DNA of 64,000 bases from Pseudomonas sp. FP2335 (GCF_030687535.1 NZ_CP117437.1:5329501-5393500), one strand, 5' to 3'; shown: positions 37,937-54,959, counted from the first letter of the stretch. Program-made: numbers and translations. Notes: a model not told the origin generated them from the letters alone.

Positions 37937-38761
37937 TTACTTGCGACGACGGACGATCATTTTGTCGGTACGCTTATTACCACGAGTCTTCGCGCCCTTA
38001 GTCGGGAAGCCCCATGGCGATACCGGATGACGACCACCAGAGGTACGACCTTCACCACCACCGTGTGGGTGGTCAACCGGGTTCATGGCAACACCACGAA
38101 CGGTTGGGCGAACGCCACGCCAGCGTTTGGCACCAGCTTTACCCAGCGAACGCAGGCTGTGCTCGGAGTTCGAGACTTCGCCCAGGGTCGCACGGCATTC
38201 AGCCAGCACTTTACGCATCTCACCAGAACGCAGACGCAGGGTCACGTAGACACCTTCACGAGCGATCAGCTGAGCCGAAGCACCAGCGGAACGAGCGATC
38301 TGTGCGCCTTTACCTGGCTTCAATTCGATGCCGTGTACGGTGCTACCAACTGGAATGTTACGCAGTTGCAGAGCGTTGCCCGGCTTGATCGGTGCCAGGG
38401 CACCTGCGATCAGCTGGTCGCCAGCGCTCACGCCTTTAGGGGCGATGATGTAGCGACGCTCGCCATCTGCGTACAGCAGCAGAGCGATGTGAGCAGTACG
38501 GTTTGGATCGTATTCGATACGCTCGACAGTGGCAGAGATGCCATCTTTGTCGTTGCGACGGAAGTCGACCAGACGATAATGCTGCTTATGGCCACCACCG
38601 ATGTGACGAGTGGTAATACGACCATTGTTGTTACGACCACCAGACTTCGATTTTTTCTCGAGCAGCGGTGCGTGAGGAGCGCCTTTATGCAGCTCCTGGT
38701 TGACCACCTTGACCACAAAACGGCGGCCAGGGGAAGTCGGTTTGCATTTAACGATTGCCAT
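37937..38761 (-). CDS. rplB: Large ribosomal subunit protein L2
   Basis: A 274-residue core protein near the peptidyl-transferase centre, one of the most conserved ribosomal proteins. It contains [20 protein letters not shown], the critical C-terminal [20 protein letters not shown] with the catalytic-region His, and ends DKMIVRRRK. It lies 14 bases after rplW. Confidence 0.99.
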   Translation of the reverse strand: MAIVKCKPTSPGRRFVVKVVNQELHKGAPHAPLLEKKSKSGGRNNNGRITTRHIGGGHKQHYRLVDFRRNDKDGISATVERIEYDPNRTAHIALLLYADGERRYIIAPKGVSAGDQLIAGALAPIKPGNALQLRNIPVGSTVHGIELKPGKGAQIARSAGASAQLIAREGVYVTLRLRSGEMRKVLAECRATLGEVSNSEHSLRSLGKAGAKRWRGVRPTVRGVAMNPVDHPHGGGEGRTSGGRHPVSPWGFPTKGAKTRGNKRTDKMIVRRRK

Positions 38762-38775
38762 GATGCACCCCTTCC

Positions 38776-39075
38776 TTACTCAGCACTGCTGCTGAAATCG
38801 AGATCTTGGCCTGGCTGAAGGGAGATAACTGCCTTCTTCCAGTCATTACGCTTGCCCAGACCGCGAGCAGTGCGCTTGCTCTTACCCAGAACATTCAGGG
38901 TAGTAACACGCTCTACTTTCACGCTGAACAGGCTTTCGACGGCCTTCTTGATTTCCAGCTTGGTTGCGTCAGTTGCAACCTTGAAAACGAACTGGCCTTT
39001 CTTGTCAGCCAGAACCGTAGCCTTTTCGGAAACGTGCGGGCCAAGCAGAACTTTAAATACGCGTTCCTGGTTCAT
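38776..39075 (-). CDS. rplW: Large ribosomal subunit protein L23
   Basis: A 99-residue protein at the tunnel exit that docks trigger factor and SRP. It starts [20 protein letters not shown], with [20 protein letters not shown] and the loop [20 protein letters not shown]. It overlaps rplD by four bases (ATGA). Confidence 0.98.
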
Positions 39076-39674
39076 CCCAGCAGCTCCTCGAATTTCTTCA
39101 CGGCCGACACGGTGATCAACACCTTGTCGTATGCGATCAGACTAACTGGATCGGAACCTTGCACGTCACGTACATCAACGTGTGGCAGGTTGCGAGCAGC
39201 CAGGTACAGGTTCTGATCAACAGCTTCAGACACGATCAAAACGTCGGTCAGGCTCATGTTGTTCAGTTTGCCCAGCAGATCTTTGGTTTTTGGACTTTCA
39301 ACAGCGAAGTCCTGAACCACGACCAGACGATCAGTACGCACGAGTTCAGCAAGGATGGAGCGCAGTGCTGCGCGATACATCTTCTTGTTGAGCTTCTGAG
39401 AGTGATCCTGTGGACGAGCTGCGAAAGTGGTACCGCCGCCACGCCAGATTGGGCTACGGATAGTACCAGCACGAGCACGGCCAGTGCCTTTCTGACGCCA
39501 AGGGCGCTTACCGCCACCACGTACGTCGGAACGGGTCTTTTGCTGCTTGCTACCTTGACGGCCGCCGGCCATGTAGGCCACGACTGCTTGGTGAACCAGC
39601 GTCTCGTTGAATTCGCCGCCAAATGTCAGTTCGGAAACTTCGATCGCTTGAGCGTCATTTACATTTAATTGCAT
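39072..39674 (-). CDS. rplD: Large ribosomal subunit protein L4
   Basis: A 200-residue protein whose extended loop ([20 protein letters not shown]) lines the exit tunnel. Other marks are [20 protein letters not shown] and [20 protein letters not shown]. In E. coli L4 also represses the S10 operon through a long leader; here the S10 leader is only about 55 bases, so that control is probably absent. Confidence 0.98.
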
Positions 39675-39686
39675 GTCAGCTTCCCC

Positions 39687-40322
39687 TTAACCGCGAGCCT
39701 TGGCCGCTGGACGTACAACCAGGTTGCCGCCAGTAGCGCCAGGAACAGCACCCTTGACCAACAACAGATTGCGTTCAGCGTCGACGCGCACTACTTCGAG
39801 GGACTGCACGGTCACGCGCTCAGCGCCCATATGACCGGACATTTTTTTGCCCTTGAATACACGACCAGGAGTCTGGCACTGGCCAATAGAGCCCGGGACG
39901 CGGTGGGAAACGGAGTTACCGTGAGTGTTGTCTTGGCCACGGAAATTCCAACGCTTGATCGTACCCTGGAAGCCTTTACCCTTGGACTGACCGGTTACAT
40001 CAACCAGTTGACCAGCGGCGAAGATTTCAGCGTTGATCAGATCGCCAGCCTGGTAGTCGCCATCTTCAAGACGGAACTCCATAACAGTACGACCAGCTGC
40101 AACGTTTGCTTTTGCGAAGTGACCTGCTTGAGCAGCAGTCACGCGCGAAGCACGACGCTCGCCGACAGTGACTTGCACTGCACGATAGCCATCGGTTTCT
40201 TCAGTTTTGAACTGGGTGACGCGATTCGGTTCGATCTCAATGACCGTGACCGGAATGGAGACACCTTCTTCGGTGAAAATACGGGTCATACCGCATTTAC
40301 GACCGACTACACCAATAGTCAT
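39687..40322 (-). CDS. rplC: Large ribosomal subunit protein L3
   Basis: A 211-residue early-assembly protein that reaches the peptidyl-transferase centre. It starts [20 protein letters not shown] at 40322 (ten preceding codons have no homology), and has the tunnel-facing loop [20 protein letters not shown] with the Gln that is methylated in other bacteria. It lies 81 bases after rpsJ. Confidence 0.98.
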   Translation of the reverse strand: MTIGVVGRKCGMTRIFTEEGVSIPVTVIEIEPNRVTQFKTEETDGYRAVQVTVGERRASRVTAAQAGHFAKANVAAGRTVMEFRLEDGDYQAGDLINAEIFAAGQLVDVTGQSKGKGFQGTIKRWNFRGQDNTHGNSVSHRVPGSIGQCQTPGRVFKGKKMSGHMGAERVTVQSLEVVRVDAERNLLLVKGAVPGATGGNLVVRPAAKARG

Positions 40323-40403
40323 GTTGTAAACCTCATGAGTGTACGGGGCTTTCACCCGCTATGGCCGCCCATTTCAGAGCGTTACACGACTAAGACCCAA
40401 GTC

Positions 40404-40715
40404 TTAGCCGAGGCTGATCTGTACTTCCACACCGGCCGCCAGATCAAGCTTCATAAGTGCATCAACGGTTTTATCCGTTGGCTGGACGATGTCCAGTACG
40501 CGCTTATGAGTACGGATCTCGTACTGGTCACGCGCGTCTTTGTTGACGTGCGGGGAGACCAGAACGGTGAACCGCTCTTTACGGGTAGGCAGTGGAATTG
40601 GACCACGCACTTGTGCACCAGTACGTTTCGCGGTTTCCACGATTTCCTGGGTGGATTGGTCGATCAGGCGATGGTCAAAAGCCTTCAACCTGATACGGAT
40701 TTGCTGATTTTGCAT
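40404..40715 (-). CDS. rpsJ: Small ribosomal subunit protein S10 (NusE)
   Basis: A 103-residue protein of the 30S head that also works as NusE in antitermination complexes and links NusG to the ribosome. It starts [20 protein letters not shown] and contains [20 protein letters not shown]. It is the first gene of the S10 operon, with a consensus-like promoter about 65-90 bases upstream. Confidence 0.98.
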
Positions 40716-40777
40716 TGGATTTCAGACTCCGGCTGCTATTCCCAGCGAGCGCAATACGCCCGTTAAAAGGAGGCGCA

Positions 40778-40806
40778 ATTCTATAGACGCCCCAGATAGG
40801 TGTCAA
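40778..40806 (-). promoter_or_regulatory. Sigma70 promoter of the S10 operon
   Basis: On the minus strand -35 TTGACA (perfect) and -10 TAGAAT are separated by exactly 17 bases. Transcription would begin near 40771, about 55 bases before rpsJ. It directly follows the tuf terminator. Confidence 0.88.
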
Positions 40807-40819
40807 CCCAATAAAAAAA

Positions 40820-40838
40820 GCCCCCGCTGAGCGGGGGC
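40820..40838 (-). terminator. Terminator of the str operon after tuf
   Basis: Minus-strand stem GCCCCCGC-TCA-GCGGGGGC followed by seven T. It separates the tuf transcript from the S10 promoter, which begins only a few bases on. Confidence 0.93.
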
Positions 40839-40873
40839 CTTTTTCAAAGCATCAAGCTAACTCAAAAAAGAGC

Positions 40874-42067
40874 TTACTCGATGATTTTAGCTACAACACC
40901 AGCACCAACGGTACGGCCGCCTTCACGAATAGCGAAGCGCAGACCGTCTTCCATTGCGATGGTTTTGATCAGGGTAACTTCCATTTGGATGTTATCACCT
41001 GGCATTACCATTTCAACGCCTTCTGGCAGCTGGCAGTTACCAGTCACGTCAGTAGTACGGAAGTAGAACTGAGGACGGTAGCCTTTGAAGAACGGAGTGT
41101 GACGACCGCCTTCTTCCTTGCTCAGAACGTAGACTTCTGCGGTGAACTTGGTGTGCGGCTTAACGGTGCCTGGCTTAACCAGAACCTGGCCACGCTCAAC
41201 GTCGTCACGCTTGGTACCACGCAGCAGAACGCCGCAGTTCTCGCCAGCACGACCTTCGTCGAGCAGCTTGCGGAACATTTCAACACCGGTGCAGGTGGTG
41301 ACGGTGGTGTCACGCAGACCAACGATTTCCAGCGGATCTTGAACGCGAACGATACCGCGCTCGATACGACCAGTCACAACAGTACCGCGACCGGAGATCG
41401 AGAACACGTCTTCGATTGGCATCAGGAACGGCTTGTCGGTCAGACGAACTGGTTCTGGGATGTAGGTATCCAGAGTTTCAACCAGTTTACGAACGGCAGT
41501 GGTGCCCATTTCGTTGTCGTCTTTACCTTCCAGAGCCATACGAGCAGAACCGATGATGATCGGAGTGTCGTCGCCTGGGAAGTCGTAAGTGCTCAGCAGA
41601 TCGCGCACTTCCATCTCAACCAGTTCCAGCAGCTCAGCGTCGTCTACCAGGTCAGCCTTGTTCAGGAAAACCACGATGTACGGAACGCCTACCTGACGGG
41701 ACAGCAGGATGTGCTCACGGGTTTGTGGCATCGGACCATCAGCGGCCGAGCAAACCAGGATCGCGCCGTCCATCTGGGCAGCACCGGTGATCATGTTCTT
41801 CACATAGTCAGCGTGACCTGGGCAGTCAACGTGAGCGTAGTGACGAATTTTCGAGTTGTACTCGACGTGCGCGGTGTTGATGGTGATACCACGAGCTTTT
41901 TCTTCTGGAGCGCTGTCGATTTTATCGAAATCAACGATTGCAGAACCGAATACTTCGGAGCAAACGCGAGTCAGAGCTGCGGTCAGAGTGGTTTTACCGT
42001 GGTCAACGTGGCCGATGGTGCCAACGTTTACGTGCGGTAGGGAACGATCAAATTTTTCTTTAGCCAC
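40874..42067 (-). CDS. tuf: Elongation factor Tu
   Basis: GTPase of 397 residues that brings aminoacyl-tRNA to the ribosome. G1 is [10 protein letters not shown], the switch region has [13 protein letters not shown]3 is [12 protein letters not shown], and G4 is NKADLV. Domain 2 and 3 marks include [13 protein letters not shown] and the C-terminal [12 protein letters not shown]. It ends the str operon, 30 bases after fusA. It is the only tuf copy in the window; a second copy usually found before tRNA-Trp is missing here. Confidence 0.99.
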   Translation of the reverse strand: MAKEKFDRSLPHVNVGTIGHVDHGKTTLTAALTRVCSEVFGSAIVDFDKIDSAPEEKARGITINTAHVEYNSKIRHYAHVDCPGHADYVKNMITGAAQMDGAILVCSAADGPMPQTREHILLSRQVGVPYIVVFLNKADLVDDAELLELVEMEVRDLLSTYDFPGDDTPIIIGSARMALEGKDDNEMGTTAVRKLVETLDTYIPEPVRLTDKPFLMPIEDVFSISGRGTVVTGRIERGIVRVQDPLEIVGLRDTTVTTCTGVEMFRKLLDEGRAGENCGVLLRGTKRDDVERGQVLVKPGTVKPHTKFTAEVYVLSKEEGGRHTPFFKGYRPQFYFRTTDVTGNCQLPEGVEMVMPGDNIQMEVTLIKTIAMEDGLRFAIREGGRTVGAGVVAKIIE

Positions 42068-42097
42068 GACAATTAACTCCTTGCCTAAAGGACTGAA

Positions 42098-44203
42098 TCA
42101 GCCTTGTTTTTTGGATACAGTTTCAGCGATGTGCGCCGGAGCTGTGTTGTATTTTTTGAATTCCATAGAGTAGCTTGCGCGACCCTGGGACATGGAGCGA
42201 ACGTCGGTCGCATAACCGAACATCTCACCCAACGGAACCTCGGCGCGAATCACTTTGCCGGAAACCGTGTCTTCCATACCCAAGATCATGCCGCGACGAC
42301 GGTTAAGGTCGCCCATGACATCACCCATATAGTCTTCAGGTGTAACAACTTCTACCGCCATGATCGGCTCAAGCAACTCACCACCGCCCTTCTGGGCCAG
42401 TTGCTTGGTAGCCATGGAGGCAGCCACCTTAAACGCCATCTCGTTGGAGTCGACGTCGTGGTAAGAACCGTCAAAAACGGTTGCTTTCAGGCCGATCAGC
42501 GGATAGCCGGCAACAACGCCGTTCTTCATCTGCTCTTCGATGCCTTTCTGGATAGCCGGGATGTATTCCTTAGGAACAACACCACCAACCACTTCGTTCA
42601 CGAATTGCAGACCTTCCTGACCTTCGTCAGCAGGAGCAAAACGGATCCAGCAGTGACCGAACTGACCACGACCGCCGGACTGACGAACGAACTTGCCTTC
42701 GATTTCGCAATTCTTCGTGATGCGCTCACGATAGGAAACCTGAGGCTTACCGATGTTGGCTTCGACGTTGAACTCACGGCGCATCCGGTCAACCAGGATG
42801 TCCAGGTGCAGCTCGCCCATGCCGGAGATGATCGTTTGACCAGTCTCTTCATCAGTTTTAACGCGGAAAGATGGATCTTCCTGAGCAAGCTTGCCCAGAG
42901 CGATACCCATTTTTTCCTGGTCATCCTTGGTCTTAGGCTCTACGGCAACCGAAATAACCGGCTCCGGGAAGTCCATACGAACCAGGATGATTGGCTTGGC
43001 AGCGTCGCACAAGGTCTCACCAGTGGTGACGTCCTTCATGCCGATCAGGGCCGCGATGTCACCAGCGCGAACTTCCTTGATCTCTTCACGGGCGTTTGCG
43101 TGCATTTGCACCATACGACCCACGCGCTCTTTCTTGCCTTTAACCGAGTTGATCACGCCGTCGCCGGATGCCAACACGCCCGAGTAAACACGGACGAAGG
43201 TCAAAGTACCCACGAATGGGTCGGTAGCGATCTTGAACGCCAGAGCCGAGAACGGCTCGCTGTCATCAGCATGACGCTCCATCTCTTCTTCCTCGTTATC
43301 AGGATTGGAACCCTTGATAGCAGGAATGTCGGTTGGAGCAGGCAGGAAGTCGATAACAGCGTCGAGAACCAGGGGAACACCCTTGTTCTTGAACGAAGAA
43401 CCGCAAACAGCCAAGACGATCTCACCAGCAATAGTACGCTGACGCAGAGCAGCCTTGATTTCCACGTTGGTGAGCTCTTCACCTTCGAGGTACTTGTTCA
43501 TCAGCTCTTCGCTGGCTTCGGCAGCAGCCTCAACCATATTGTTGCGCCACTCGTCAGCCAGTTCCTGCAACTCTGCAGGGATAGGCTTACGAACAGGAAC
43601 CATACCTTTGTCGGAATCATTCCAGTAAACAGCTTCCATATTGATCAGATCGATCTGACCCTGGAAGTTGTCTTCGGAACCGATAGCCAATTGGATTGGC
43701 ACCGGAGTGTGACCCAGACGCTGCTTGATCTGACCGATCACGCGCAGGAAGTTGGCACCGGCACGGTCCATCTTGTTTACGTAAACAAGACGTGGAACGC
43801 CGTACTTGTTGGCTTGACGCCATACGGTTTCCGACTGAGGCTCAACACCCGAGGTACCGCAGAACACAACGACAGCGCCGTCGAGTACGCGCAGGGAACG
43901 CTCAACTTCAATAGTGAAGTCTACGTGGCCCGGGGTATCGATTACGTTGAAGCGATGCTCGTCTTTGTACTGCTTCTCGGAACCTTTCCAGAAGGCGGTA
44001 ATAGCAGCAGAAGTAATGGTAATACCACGCTCCTGCTCCTGAACCATCCAGTCTGTGGTCGCGGCGCCGTCATGCACCTCGCCCATTTTGTGACTTTTGC
44101 CGGTGTAAAACAGTACGCGCTCGGTGGTGGTGGTTTTACCAGCATCCACGTGAGCAACGATACCGATGTTACGGTAGCGGCTAATCGGAGTAGTACGAGC
44201 CAT
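42098..44203 (-). CDS. fusA: Elongation factor G
   Basis: Translocase GTPase of 701 residues. G1 is [11 protein letters not shown]3 [10 protein letters not shown]4 NKMDR. Domain II follows from about residue 295, domain IV has [10 protein letters not shown], and domain V ends in [14 protein letters not shown] with SYSMEFKKY. The length and C-terminus match FusA1 of Pseudomonas; a second EF-G paralogue, if present, lies elsewhere. It lies 30 bases after rpsG in the str operon. Confidence 0.99.
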   Translation of the reverse strand: MARTTPISRYRNIGIVAHVDAGKTTTTERVLFYTGKSHKMGEVHDGAATTDWMVQEQERGITITSAAITAFWKGSEKQYKDEHRFNVIDTPGHVDFTIEVERSLRVLDGAVVVFCGTSGVEPQSETVWRQANKYGVPRLVYVNKMDRAGANFLRVIGQIKQRLGHTPVPIQLAIGSEDNFQGQIDLINMEAVYWNDSDKGMVPVRKPIPAELQELADEWRNNMVEAAAEASEELMNKYLEGEELTNVEIKAALRQRTIAGEIVLAVCGSSFKNKGVPLVLDAVIDFLPAPTDIPAIKGSNPDNEEEEMERHADDSEPFSALAFKIATDPFVGTLTFVRVYSGVLASGDGVINSVKGKKERVGRMVQMHANAREEIKEVRAGDIAALIGMKDVTTGETLCDAAKPIILVRMDFPEPVISVAVEPKTKDDQEKMGIALGKLAQEDPSFRVKTDEETGQTIISGMGELHLDILVDRMRREFNVEANIGKPQVSYRERITKNCEIEGKFVRQSGGRGQFGHCWIRFAPADEGQEGLQFVNEVVGGVVPKEYIPAIQKGIEEQMKNGVVAGYPLIGLKATVFDGSYHDVDSNEMAFKVAASMATKQLAQKGGGELLEPIMAVEVVTPEDYMGDVMGDLNRRRGMILGMEDTVSGKVIRAEVPLGEMFGYATDVRSMSQGRASYSMEFKKYNTAPAHIAETVSKKQG

Positions 44204-44233
44204 AAAGCCCTCGCAAAATTAGTGAAGCTAAGA

Positions 44234-44725
<492 letters not shown>

Positions 44726-44822
44726 TCAGGTTCGCTCGGAATCGGTGCCCTTTCGGGACGCCTCCGACCTTACTCTTATCGACTCAGAAAATAAGATGAT
44801 TCAGTTTTACAAAAAGCCGCTA

Positions 44823-45194
44823 CTACTTAGGCTTCTTGGTACCGTACTTCGAACGACCCTGGTTACGACCTTTAACGCCGGAAGTATCCAAGGAGCCGCG
44901 TACGGTGTGGTAACGAACACCTGGCAAGTCTTTTACACGACCGCCGCGGATCAGTACCACGCTGTGCTCTTGCAGGTTGTGACCTTCACCACCGATGTAC
45001 GAGGAAACCTCGAAACCGTTGGTCAGGCGCACACGGCATACTTTACGCAGTGCCGAGTTAGGTTTTTTCGGCGTGGTGGTATACACACGGGTGCATACGC
45101 CACGACGTTGCGGGCAGTTCTGCAGCGCAGGCACGTCGGATTTCTCGACGATACGCTTACGCGGCTGACGTACCAGCTGGTTGATAGTTGCCAT
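44823..45194 (-). CDS. rpsL: Small ribosomal subunit protein S12
   Basis: A 123-residue decoding-centre protein. It starts [20 protein letters not shown]. The streptomycin-site lysines are unchanged ([15 protein letters not shown] and [13 protein letters not shown]), so the allele is of the sensitive type. It is first in the str operon, with a sigma70 promoter about 100 bases upstream. Confidence 0.99.
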   Translation of the reverse strand: MATINQLVRQPRKRIVEKSDVPALQNCPQRRGVCTRVYTTTPKKPNSALRKVCRVRLTNGFEVSSYIGGEGHNLQEHSVVLIRGGRVKDLPGVRYHTVRGSLDTSGVKGRNQGRSKYGTKKPK

Positions 45195-45285
45195 CTACTA
45201 GCTCCACTGTTGTCTTGCGACGCTATTGTCTTGCAAGAAAAGCAAAATGGCAGGAACGAATTCCCGCCAAATTTAGGGGTACAAG

Positions 45286-45314
45286 AGTCTAAAGAGGATC
45301 TTGCCCCCAGTCAA
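45286..45314 (-). promoter_or_regulatory. Sigma70 promoter of the str operon
   Basis: On the minus strand -35 TTGACT and -10 TAGACT are separated by exactly 17 bases, about 100 bases before rpsL. Two copies of GCAAGACAA follow in the leader (within 45210-45236). A weak hairpin (GCCCCG/CGGGGC, 45321-45351) lies just upstream and might reduce read-through from rpoC. Confidence 0.75.
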
Positions 45315-45410
45315 GGCAAGGCCCCGACCTTCCCACTCATCGAACCGGGGCAAAATTGCCTCGTTCCGACGAATGGGACTGCCAGGGCCCAGACTTATTT
45401 ATCGCAGAAC

Positions 45411-48400
45411 TCAGTTACCGCTTGAGTTCAGCGCTTCGGTCAGTGCAGCTTCCACTTCACTGGCGCTTACGCGCAACGGCTTGTCAGCATCACGGCGGCG
45501 CTTACGCTCGCTGTGGTAAGCCAAACCGGTACCAGCCGGGATCAAACGACCCACGACCACGTTTTCTTTCAGGCCGCGCAGGTAATCGCGCTTGCCGGTT
45601 ACCGCTGCTTCGGTCAGTACGCGAGTGGTCTCCTGGAAGGAGGCCGCCGAGATGAACGACTCAGTGGACAACGACGCCTTGGTGATACCCAGCAACACAC
45701 GAGTGAACTTGGAAACAAATTTCTCCTCGTTCGCCAGACGTTCGTTCTCTACCAGTACGTGAGTCAGTTCCATCTGGTCGCCCTTGATGAAACTGGAATC
45801 GCCGGATTCAGCGATTTCAACTTTACGCAGCATCTGACGCAGGATGGTCTCGATGTGCTTATCGTTGATCTTCACGCCTTGCAGACGGTAAACGTCCTGG
45901 ATCTCGTTAACGATGTACTTGGCCAGCGCACTCACACCCAGCAGACGCAGGATGTCGTGTGGATCGCTCGGGCCGTCGGAGATAACTTCGCCGCGGTTTA
46001 CCTGTTCGCCTTCGAACACGTTCAGGTGACGCCACTTTGGAATCAGCTCTTCATACGGATCGCTACCGTCGTTCGGGGTAATAACCAGACGGCGCTTGCC
46101 TTTGGTTTCTTTACCGAACGCGATGGTGCCGCTGACTTCAGCCAGAATCGACGCTTCTTTCGGACGACGAGCTTCGAACAAGTCGGCAACACGCGGCAGA
46201 CCACCGGTGATGTCACGGGTCTTCGAAGTTTCTTGCGGGATACGCGCGATAACATCACCGATCGCGATCTTCGCACCATCCGCTACACCGACCAGGGCGT
46301 TGGCTGGCAGGAAGTACTGAGCGATTACGTCAGTGCCTGGCAGCAACAGATCCTTGCCGTTGTCATCGACCATCTTCACGGCAGGACGGATGTCTTTACC
46401 GGCAGCTGGACGATCTTTCGCGTCGAGTACTTCAATGTTGGTCATACCGGTCAATTCGTCAGTCTGACGCTTGATCGTGATGCCTTCTTCCATGCCCACG
46501 TAGGTCACGGTACCTTTCATTTCGGTAACGATTGGGTGAGTGTGCGGATCCCACTTGGCCACGATTGCGCCAGCGTCGACCTTGTCACCTTCTTTAACCG
46601 AAATCACAGCACCGTACGGCAGCTTGTAGCGCTCACGCTCACGACCGTAGTCATCAGCGATTGCCAGCTCACCGGAACGGGACACAGCAACCAGGTGGCC
46701 ATCTACTCGCTCAACGTGCTTCAGGTTGTGCAGACGGACGGTACCGCCATTTTTCACCTGAACGCTGTCAGCTGCGGAGGTCCGGCTTGCCGCACCACCG
46801 ATGTGGAACGTACGCATGGTCAGCTGGGTACCCGGCTCACCGATGGACTGGGCAGCGATAACGCCGACCGCTTCACCAATGTTCACCTGGTGACCACGAG
46901 CCAAGTCACGGCCGTAGCACTTGGCGCAAATGCCGTAGCGAGTTTCGCAGCTGATCGGCGAGCGAACAATCACTTCGTCGATGCTGTTGAGTTCGATGAA
47001 CTCGACCCACTTCTCGTCTACCAAGGTGCCGGCAGGAACGATAATTTCTTCGGTGCCAGGCTTGAATACGTCACGGGCGATCACTCGACCCAGAACGCGC
47101 TCACCCAACGGCTCTACAACGTCACCGCCTTCAATGTGCGGAGTCATCAGCAGGCCGTGCTCGGTGCCGCAGTCGATCTCGGTTACTACCAGATCTTGTG
47201 CAACGTCTACCAGACGACGAGTCAGGTAACCGGAGTTGGCGGTTTTCAACGCGGTATCCGCAAGACCCTTACGAGCACCGTGAGTGGAGATGAAGTACTG
47301 AAGTACGCTCAAACCTTCACGGAAGTTCGCAGTGATCGGCGTTTCGATGATGGAACCGTCCGGCTTGGCCATCAGGCCACGCATGCCGGCGAGCTGACGG
47401 ATCTGCGCAGCAGAACCCCGTGCGCCCGAGTCGGCCATCATGTACATCGAGTTGAAGGACTCTTGATCGACTTCCACGCCGTGACGGTCGATAACCTTCT
47501 CTTTCGAGAGGTTGGCCATCATTGCCTTGGAAACTTCGTCGTTCGCCTTCGACCAAAGGTCGATCACTTTGTTGTACTTCTCGCCCTGGGTTACCAGGCC
47601 GGAGGCGTACTGGCTCTCGATCTCTTTCACTTCATCGGTAGCAGCACCGATGATCTGGGCTTTTTCATCCGGGATAACGAAGTCGTTAACACCGATAGAA
47701 ACGCCGGAAATGGTCGAATAAGCAAAGCCGGTGTACATCAACTGGTCAGCGAAGATCACGGTCTCTTTCAAACCAACCACGCGGTAGCACTGGTTGATCA
47801 GCTTGGAGATTGCCTTTTTCTTCATCGGCAGGTTGACGACGTCGTAGGACAGACCTTTTGGCACAACTTGATACAGCAACGCACGGCCGACAGTGGTGTC
47901 GACGATACGGGTGCCGCTCACGCTGCCACCATCACGGTCGTTGACGGTTTCGTTGATCCGCACTTTGACCTTGGCGTGCAGTGCGGCTTCGCCGGCACGG
48001 AACACACGGTCAACTTCTTGCAGGTCAGCGAACACACGACCTTCGCCCTTGGCGTTGATCGCTTCACGGGTCATGTAGTACAGACCCAATACAACGTCCT
48101 GCGACGGAACGATGATTGGCTCACCGTTGGCTGGCGACAGAATGTTGTTGGTCGACATCATCAACGCACGCGCTTCCAACTGGGCTTCCAGTGTCAGCGG
48201 TACGTGCACAGCCATTTGGTCGCCGTCGAAGTCGGCGTTGTACGCAGCACAGACCAGAGGGTGCAGCTGGATAGCCTTACCTTCGATCAGTACCGGTTCA
48301 AACGCCTGGATACCCAGACGGTGAAGGGTCGGTGCACGGTTGAGGAGAACCGGGTGTTCGCGGATCACTTCGGCGAGAACGTCCCAAACCTCTGGCAGTT

Positions 48401-49610
48401 CGCGCTCGACCATTTTCTTGGCCGCTTTGATGGTGGTCGCGAGACCGCGCATTTCCAGCTTGCCGAAGATGAATGGCTTGAACAGCTCAAGTGCCATCTT
48501 CTTAGGCAGACCGCACTGGTGCAGACGCAGGGTCGGGCCTACGGTAATTACCGATCGACCGGAGTAGTCAACACGCTTACCGAGCAAGTTCTGACGGAAA
48601 CGACCTTGCTTACCCTTGATCATGTCAGCCAGGGATTTCAGAGGACGCTTGTTGGAACCGGTGATAGCGCGGCCACGACGACCGTTGTCGAGCAAGGCAT
48701 CGACAGCTTCTTGCAACATACGCTTTTCGTTGCGCACGATGATGTCCGGAGCGGACAGATCGAGCAGGCGCTTCAAGCGGTTGTTGCGGTTGATCACGCG
48801 GCGGTACAGGTCGTTGAGGTCGGACGTCGCGAAACGACCACCGTCCAACGGTACCAGCGGACGCAGATCTGGCGGCAGAACCGGCAGAACGGTCAGCACC
48901 ATCCACTCTGGCAAGTTGCCGGAACCCTGGAAGGCTTCCATCAACTTCAGACGCTTGGACAGCTTCTTGATCTTGGTTTCGGAGTTGGTTTGCGGAATTT
49001 CTTCGCGCAGACGGCCAATCTCGTGCTCCAGGTCGATAGCGTGCAGCAGCTCGCGGACAGCTTCGGCACCCATGCGGGCATCGAAATCGTCGCCGAACTC
49101 TTCCAGCGCTTCGAAGTACTGCTCGTCGTTCAGCAGCTGACCTTTTTCAAGGGTGGTCATGCCTGGGTCGATAACGACATAGCTCTCGAAGTAGAGAACG
49201 CGTTCGATATCACGCAGGGTCATGTCCATCAGCAAGCCGATACGGGACGGCAGCGATTTCAGGAACCAGATGTGGGCAACCGGCGAAGCCAGTTCGATGT
49301 GCGCCATGCGCTCACGACGAACCTTGGCCAGTGCAACTTCAACGCCGCACTTCTCGCAGATCACACCGCGATGCTTCAAGCGCTTGTACTTACCGCACAA
49401 GCACTCGTAATCCTTTACCGGGCCAAAGATCTTGGCGCAGAACAGGCCGTCACGCTCAGGTTTGAACGTACGGTAGTTGATGGTTTCCGGCTTTTTAACT
49501 TCACCGAACGACCACGAACGGATCATCTCAGGCGATGCCAATCCAATACGGATGGCGTCGAACTCTTCGACTTGACCCTGGTTTTTCAGCAAATTCAGTA
49601 GGTCTTTCAA
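45411..49610 (-). CDS. rpoC: RNA polymerase subunit beta'
   Basis: Catalytic subunit of 1399 residues. An N-terminal zinc-binding region has [20 protein letters not shown]. The active-site loop [15 protein letters not shown] holds the three Asp that bind magnesium. Further marks are the bridge helix, trigger loop ([16 protein letters not shown]), and a second zinc site ([16 protein letters not shown]). It lies 64 bases after rpoB in the same transcript. Confidence 0.99.
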   Translation of the reverse strand: MKDLLNLLKNQGQVEEFDAIRIGLASPEMIRSWSFGEVKKPETINYRTFKPERDGLFCAKIFGPVKDYECLCGKYKRLKHRGVICEKCGVEVALAKVRRERMAHIELASPVAHIWFLKSLPSRIGLLMDMTLRDIERVLYFESYVVIDPGMTTLEKGQLLNDEQYFEALEEFGDDFDARMGAEAVRELLHAIDLEHEIGRLREEIPQTNSETKIKKLSKRLKLMEAFQGSGNLPEWMVLTVLPVLPPDLRPLVPLDGGRFATSDLNDLYRRVINRNNRLKRLLDLSAPDIIVRNEKRMLQEAVDALLDNGRRGRAITGSNKRPLKSLADMIKGKQGRFRQNLLGKRVDYSGRSVITVGPTLRLHQCGLPKKMALELFKPFIFGKLEMRGLATTIKAAKKMVERELPEVWDVLAEVIREHPVLLNRAPTLHRLGIQAFEPVLIEGKAIQLHPLVCAAYNADFDGDQMAVHVPLTLEAQLEARALMMSTNNILSPANGEPIIVPSQDVVLGLYYMTREAINAKGEGRVFADLQEVDRVFRAGEAALHAKVKVRINETVNDRDGGSVSGTRIVDTTVGRALLYQVVPKGLSYDVVNLPMKKKAISKLINQCYRVVGLKETVIFADQLMYTGFAYSTISGVSIGVNDFVIPDEKAQIIGAATDEVKEIESQYASGLVTQGEKYNKVIDLWSKANDEVSKAMMANLSKEKVIDRHGVEVDQESFNSMYMMADSGARGSAAQIRQLAGMRGLMAKPDGSIIETPITANFREGLSVLQYFISTHGARKGLADTALKTANSGYLTRRLVDVAQDLVVTEIDCGTEHGLLMTPHIEGGDVVEPLGERVLGRVIARDVFKPGTEEIIVPAGTLVDEKWVEFIELNSIDEVIVRSPISCETRYGICAKCYGRDLARGHQVNIGEAVGVIAAQSIGEPGTQLTMRTFHIGGAASRTSAADSVQVKNGGTVRLHNLKHVERVDGHLVAVSRSGELAIADDYGRERERYKLPYGAVISVKEGDKVDAGAIVAKWDPHTHPIVTEMKGTVTYVGMEEGITIKRQTDELTGMTNIEVLDAKDRPAAGKDIRPAVKMVDDNGKDLLLPGTDVIAQYFLPANALVGVADGAKIAIGDVIARIPQETSKTRDITGGLPRVADLFEARRPKEASILAEVSGTIAFGKETKGKRRLVITPNDGSDPYEELIPKWRHLNVFEGEQVNRGEVISDGPSDPHDILRLLGVSALAKYIVNEIQDVYRLQGVKINDKHIETILRQMLRKVEIAESGDSSFIKGDQMELTHVLVENERLANEEKFVSKFTRVLLGITKASLSTESFISAASFQETTRVLTEAAVTGKRDYLRGLKENVVVGRLIPAGTGLAYHSERKRRRDADKPLRVSASEVEAALTEALNSSGN

Positions 49611-49674
49611 GGCCTTTCCTCCTGGCGGAGCAGAGAGCGGGCTAAACAGCCCCGCTCTCGATTCGCGTCACGTG

Positions 49675-53748
<4,074 letters not shown>

Positions 53749-53892
53749 CAGCGTTCCCCAGCTTGGTCACCTGCTTGTTTGGCCCCTCCGACGGGAGCAG
53801 CCAGAAAATCTCGCAAACCCCATGGTTTGCACCACCGCATCGGGTGGCTACAGCGCGTTAATGGCGGCGACCGAGTCGACAGCCAAGAACGG

Positions 53893-53921
53893 AAAAAGGC
53901 CGGTGGCAAGAGCCACCAGCC
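53893..53921 (-). terminator. Attenuator hairpin between rplL and rpoB
   Basis: Minus-strand stem GGCTGGTGGC-TCTT-GCCACCGGCC (ten pairs with one G-U) followed by five T. E. coli has a partial terminator at the same place that lowers polymerase output below ribosomal protein output. It lies about 45 bases after rplL. Confidence 0.85.
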
Positions 53922-53967
53922 ATCAGCCTTCAGCTTAACGCTTGGGCTGGAGACGCAAGGTCGATGC

Positions 53968-54333
53968 TTACTTCAGCTCGACTTTAGCGCCTGCTTCTTC
54001 CAGAGTAGCTTTGGCTTTGTCAGCAGCGTCTTTGGACACAGCTTCCAGAACCACGGCAGGAGCGCCGTCAACTACAGCCTTGGCTTCTTTCAGGCCCAGA
54101 CCGGTCAGTTCACGTACTGCCTTGATCACGTTTACTTTCTTCTCGCCAGCTTCGGTCAGCATGACGTTGAATTCGGTTTGCTCTTCAACAACGGCAGCAG
54201 CAGCAGCTGGGCCAGCGGAAGCAGCGGCAGCGGAAACGCCGAATTTTTCTTCGAAAGCTTTGATCAGCTCAACAACCTGCAGAACCGACATTTCAGCTAC
54301 GGCGTTGAGGATATCGTCTTGGGAGATAGACAT
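53968..54333 (-). CDS. rplL: Large ribosomal subunit protein L7/L12
   Basis: A 121-residue stalk protein that recruits translation GTPases. It has an N-terminal dimer domain ([20 protein letters not shown]), an Ala-rich hinge ([20 protein letters not shown]), and a C-terminal factor-binding domain ([20 protein letters not shown]). It lies 78 bases after rplJ. Confidence 0.99.
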   Translation of the reverse strand: MSISQDDILNAVAEMSVLQVVELIKAFEEKFGVSAAAASAGPAAAAAVVEEQTEFNVMLTEAGEKKVNVIKAVRELTGLGLKEAKAVVDGAPAVVLEAVSKDAADKAKATLEEAGAKVELK

Positions 54334-54411
54334 TGCTGTATTTCCTGAATTGGGGGACGGCCTACACGGCCATCGAAATAAACAAAAATACGCGAGAGAA
54401 ATTGCTCAGCC

Positions 54412-54912
54412 TTAGGCTGCGGCAGCTTCTTTTTGCTCGCGAACTGCGGCCAGAGTACGAGCCAGCTTGCTGGTAGCGCCTTGAATCACGCTCATCAGCT
54501 GCGAAATGGCTTCGTCGCGGGTCGGCAGTGTTGCCAGTACGTCGATTTGGTTAGCTGCGAGGAACTTGCCCTCGAACGCAGCTGCCTTGATCTCGAACTT
54601 ATCCTGACTCTTGGCGAATTCTTTGAACAAACGGGCAGCAGCGCCTGGATGTTCTTTGGAGAACGCGATCAGAGTCGGGCCGGTGAACACGTCGTTGAGG
54701 ACACTGTATTCAGTGTCAGCAACAGCGCGCTTGAGCAGAGTGTTACGTACAACACGTACGTATACGCCAGCTTCACGAGCCTCTTTACGGAGTCCGGTCA
54801 TAGCGCCTACTGTCACACCACGGGCATCAGCCACGACAGCGGACAGAGCAGCTTTGGCAGCCTCGTTGACTTCAGCGACGATGGCCTTCTTGTCTTCGAG
54901 ATTAATTGCCAC
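54412..54912 (-). CDS. rplJ: Large ribosomal subunit protein L10
   Basis: A 166-residue protein that anchors the L7/L12 dimers. It begins [20 protein letters not shown] and contains [20 protein letters not shown]; the C-terminal helix ([20 protein letters not shown]) binds the stalk. The start codon is GTG, with AGGAG upstream. A structured leader of the L10 type precedes it. Confidence 0.98.
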   Translation of the reverse strand: MAINLEDKKAIVAEVNEAAKAALSAVVADARGVTVGAMTGLRKEAREAGVYVRVVRNTLLKRAVADTEYSVLNDVFTGPTLIAFSKEHPGAAARLFKEFAKSQDKFEIKAAAFEGKFLAANQIDVLATLPTRDEAISQLMSVIQGATSKLARTLAAVREQKEAAAA

Positions 54913-54959
54913 GGGTTTAACTCCTGCTTGTTACCGTTTCATCTGGCCGAAGCCGGATG

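Noticed and set aside
45513..49601. Open frame of more than 1300 codons antisense to rpoC
   Set aside because: Its protein has no recognisable domains and is rich in Gln/His/Val of the kind produced by reading biased codons backwards. Strong codon bias in rpoC avoids the codons that would give stops on the other strand.
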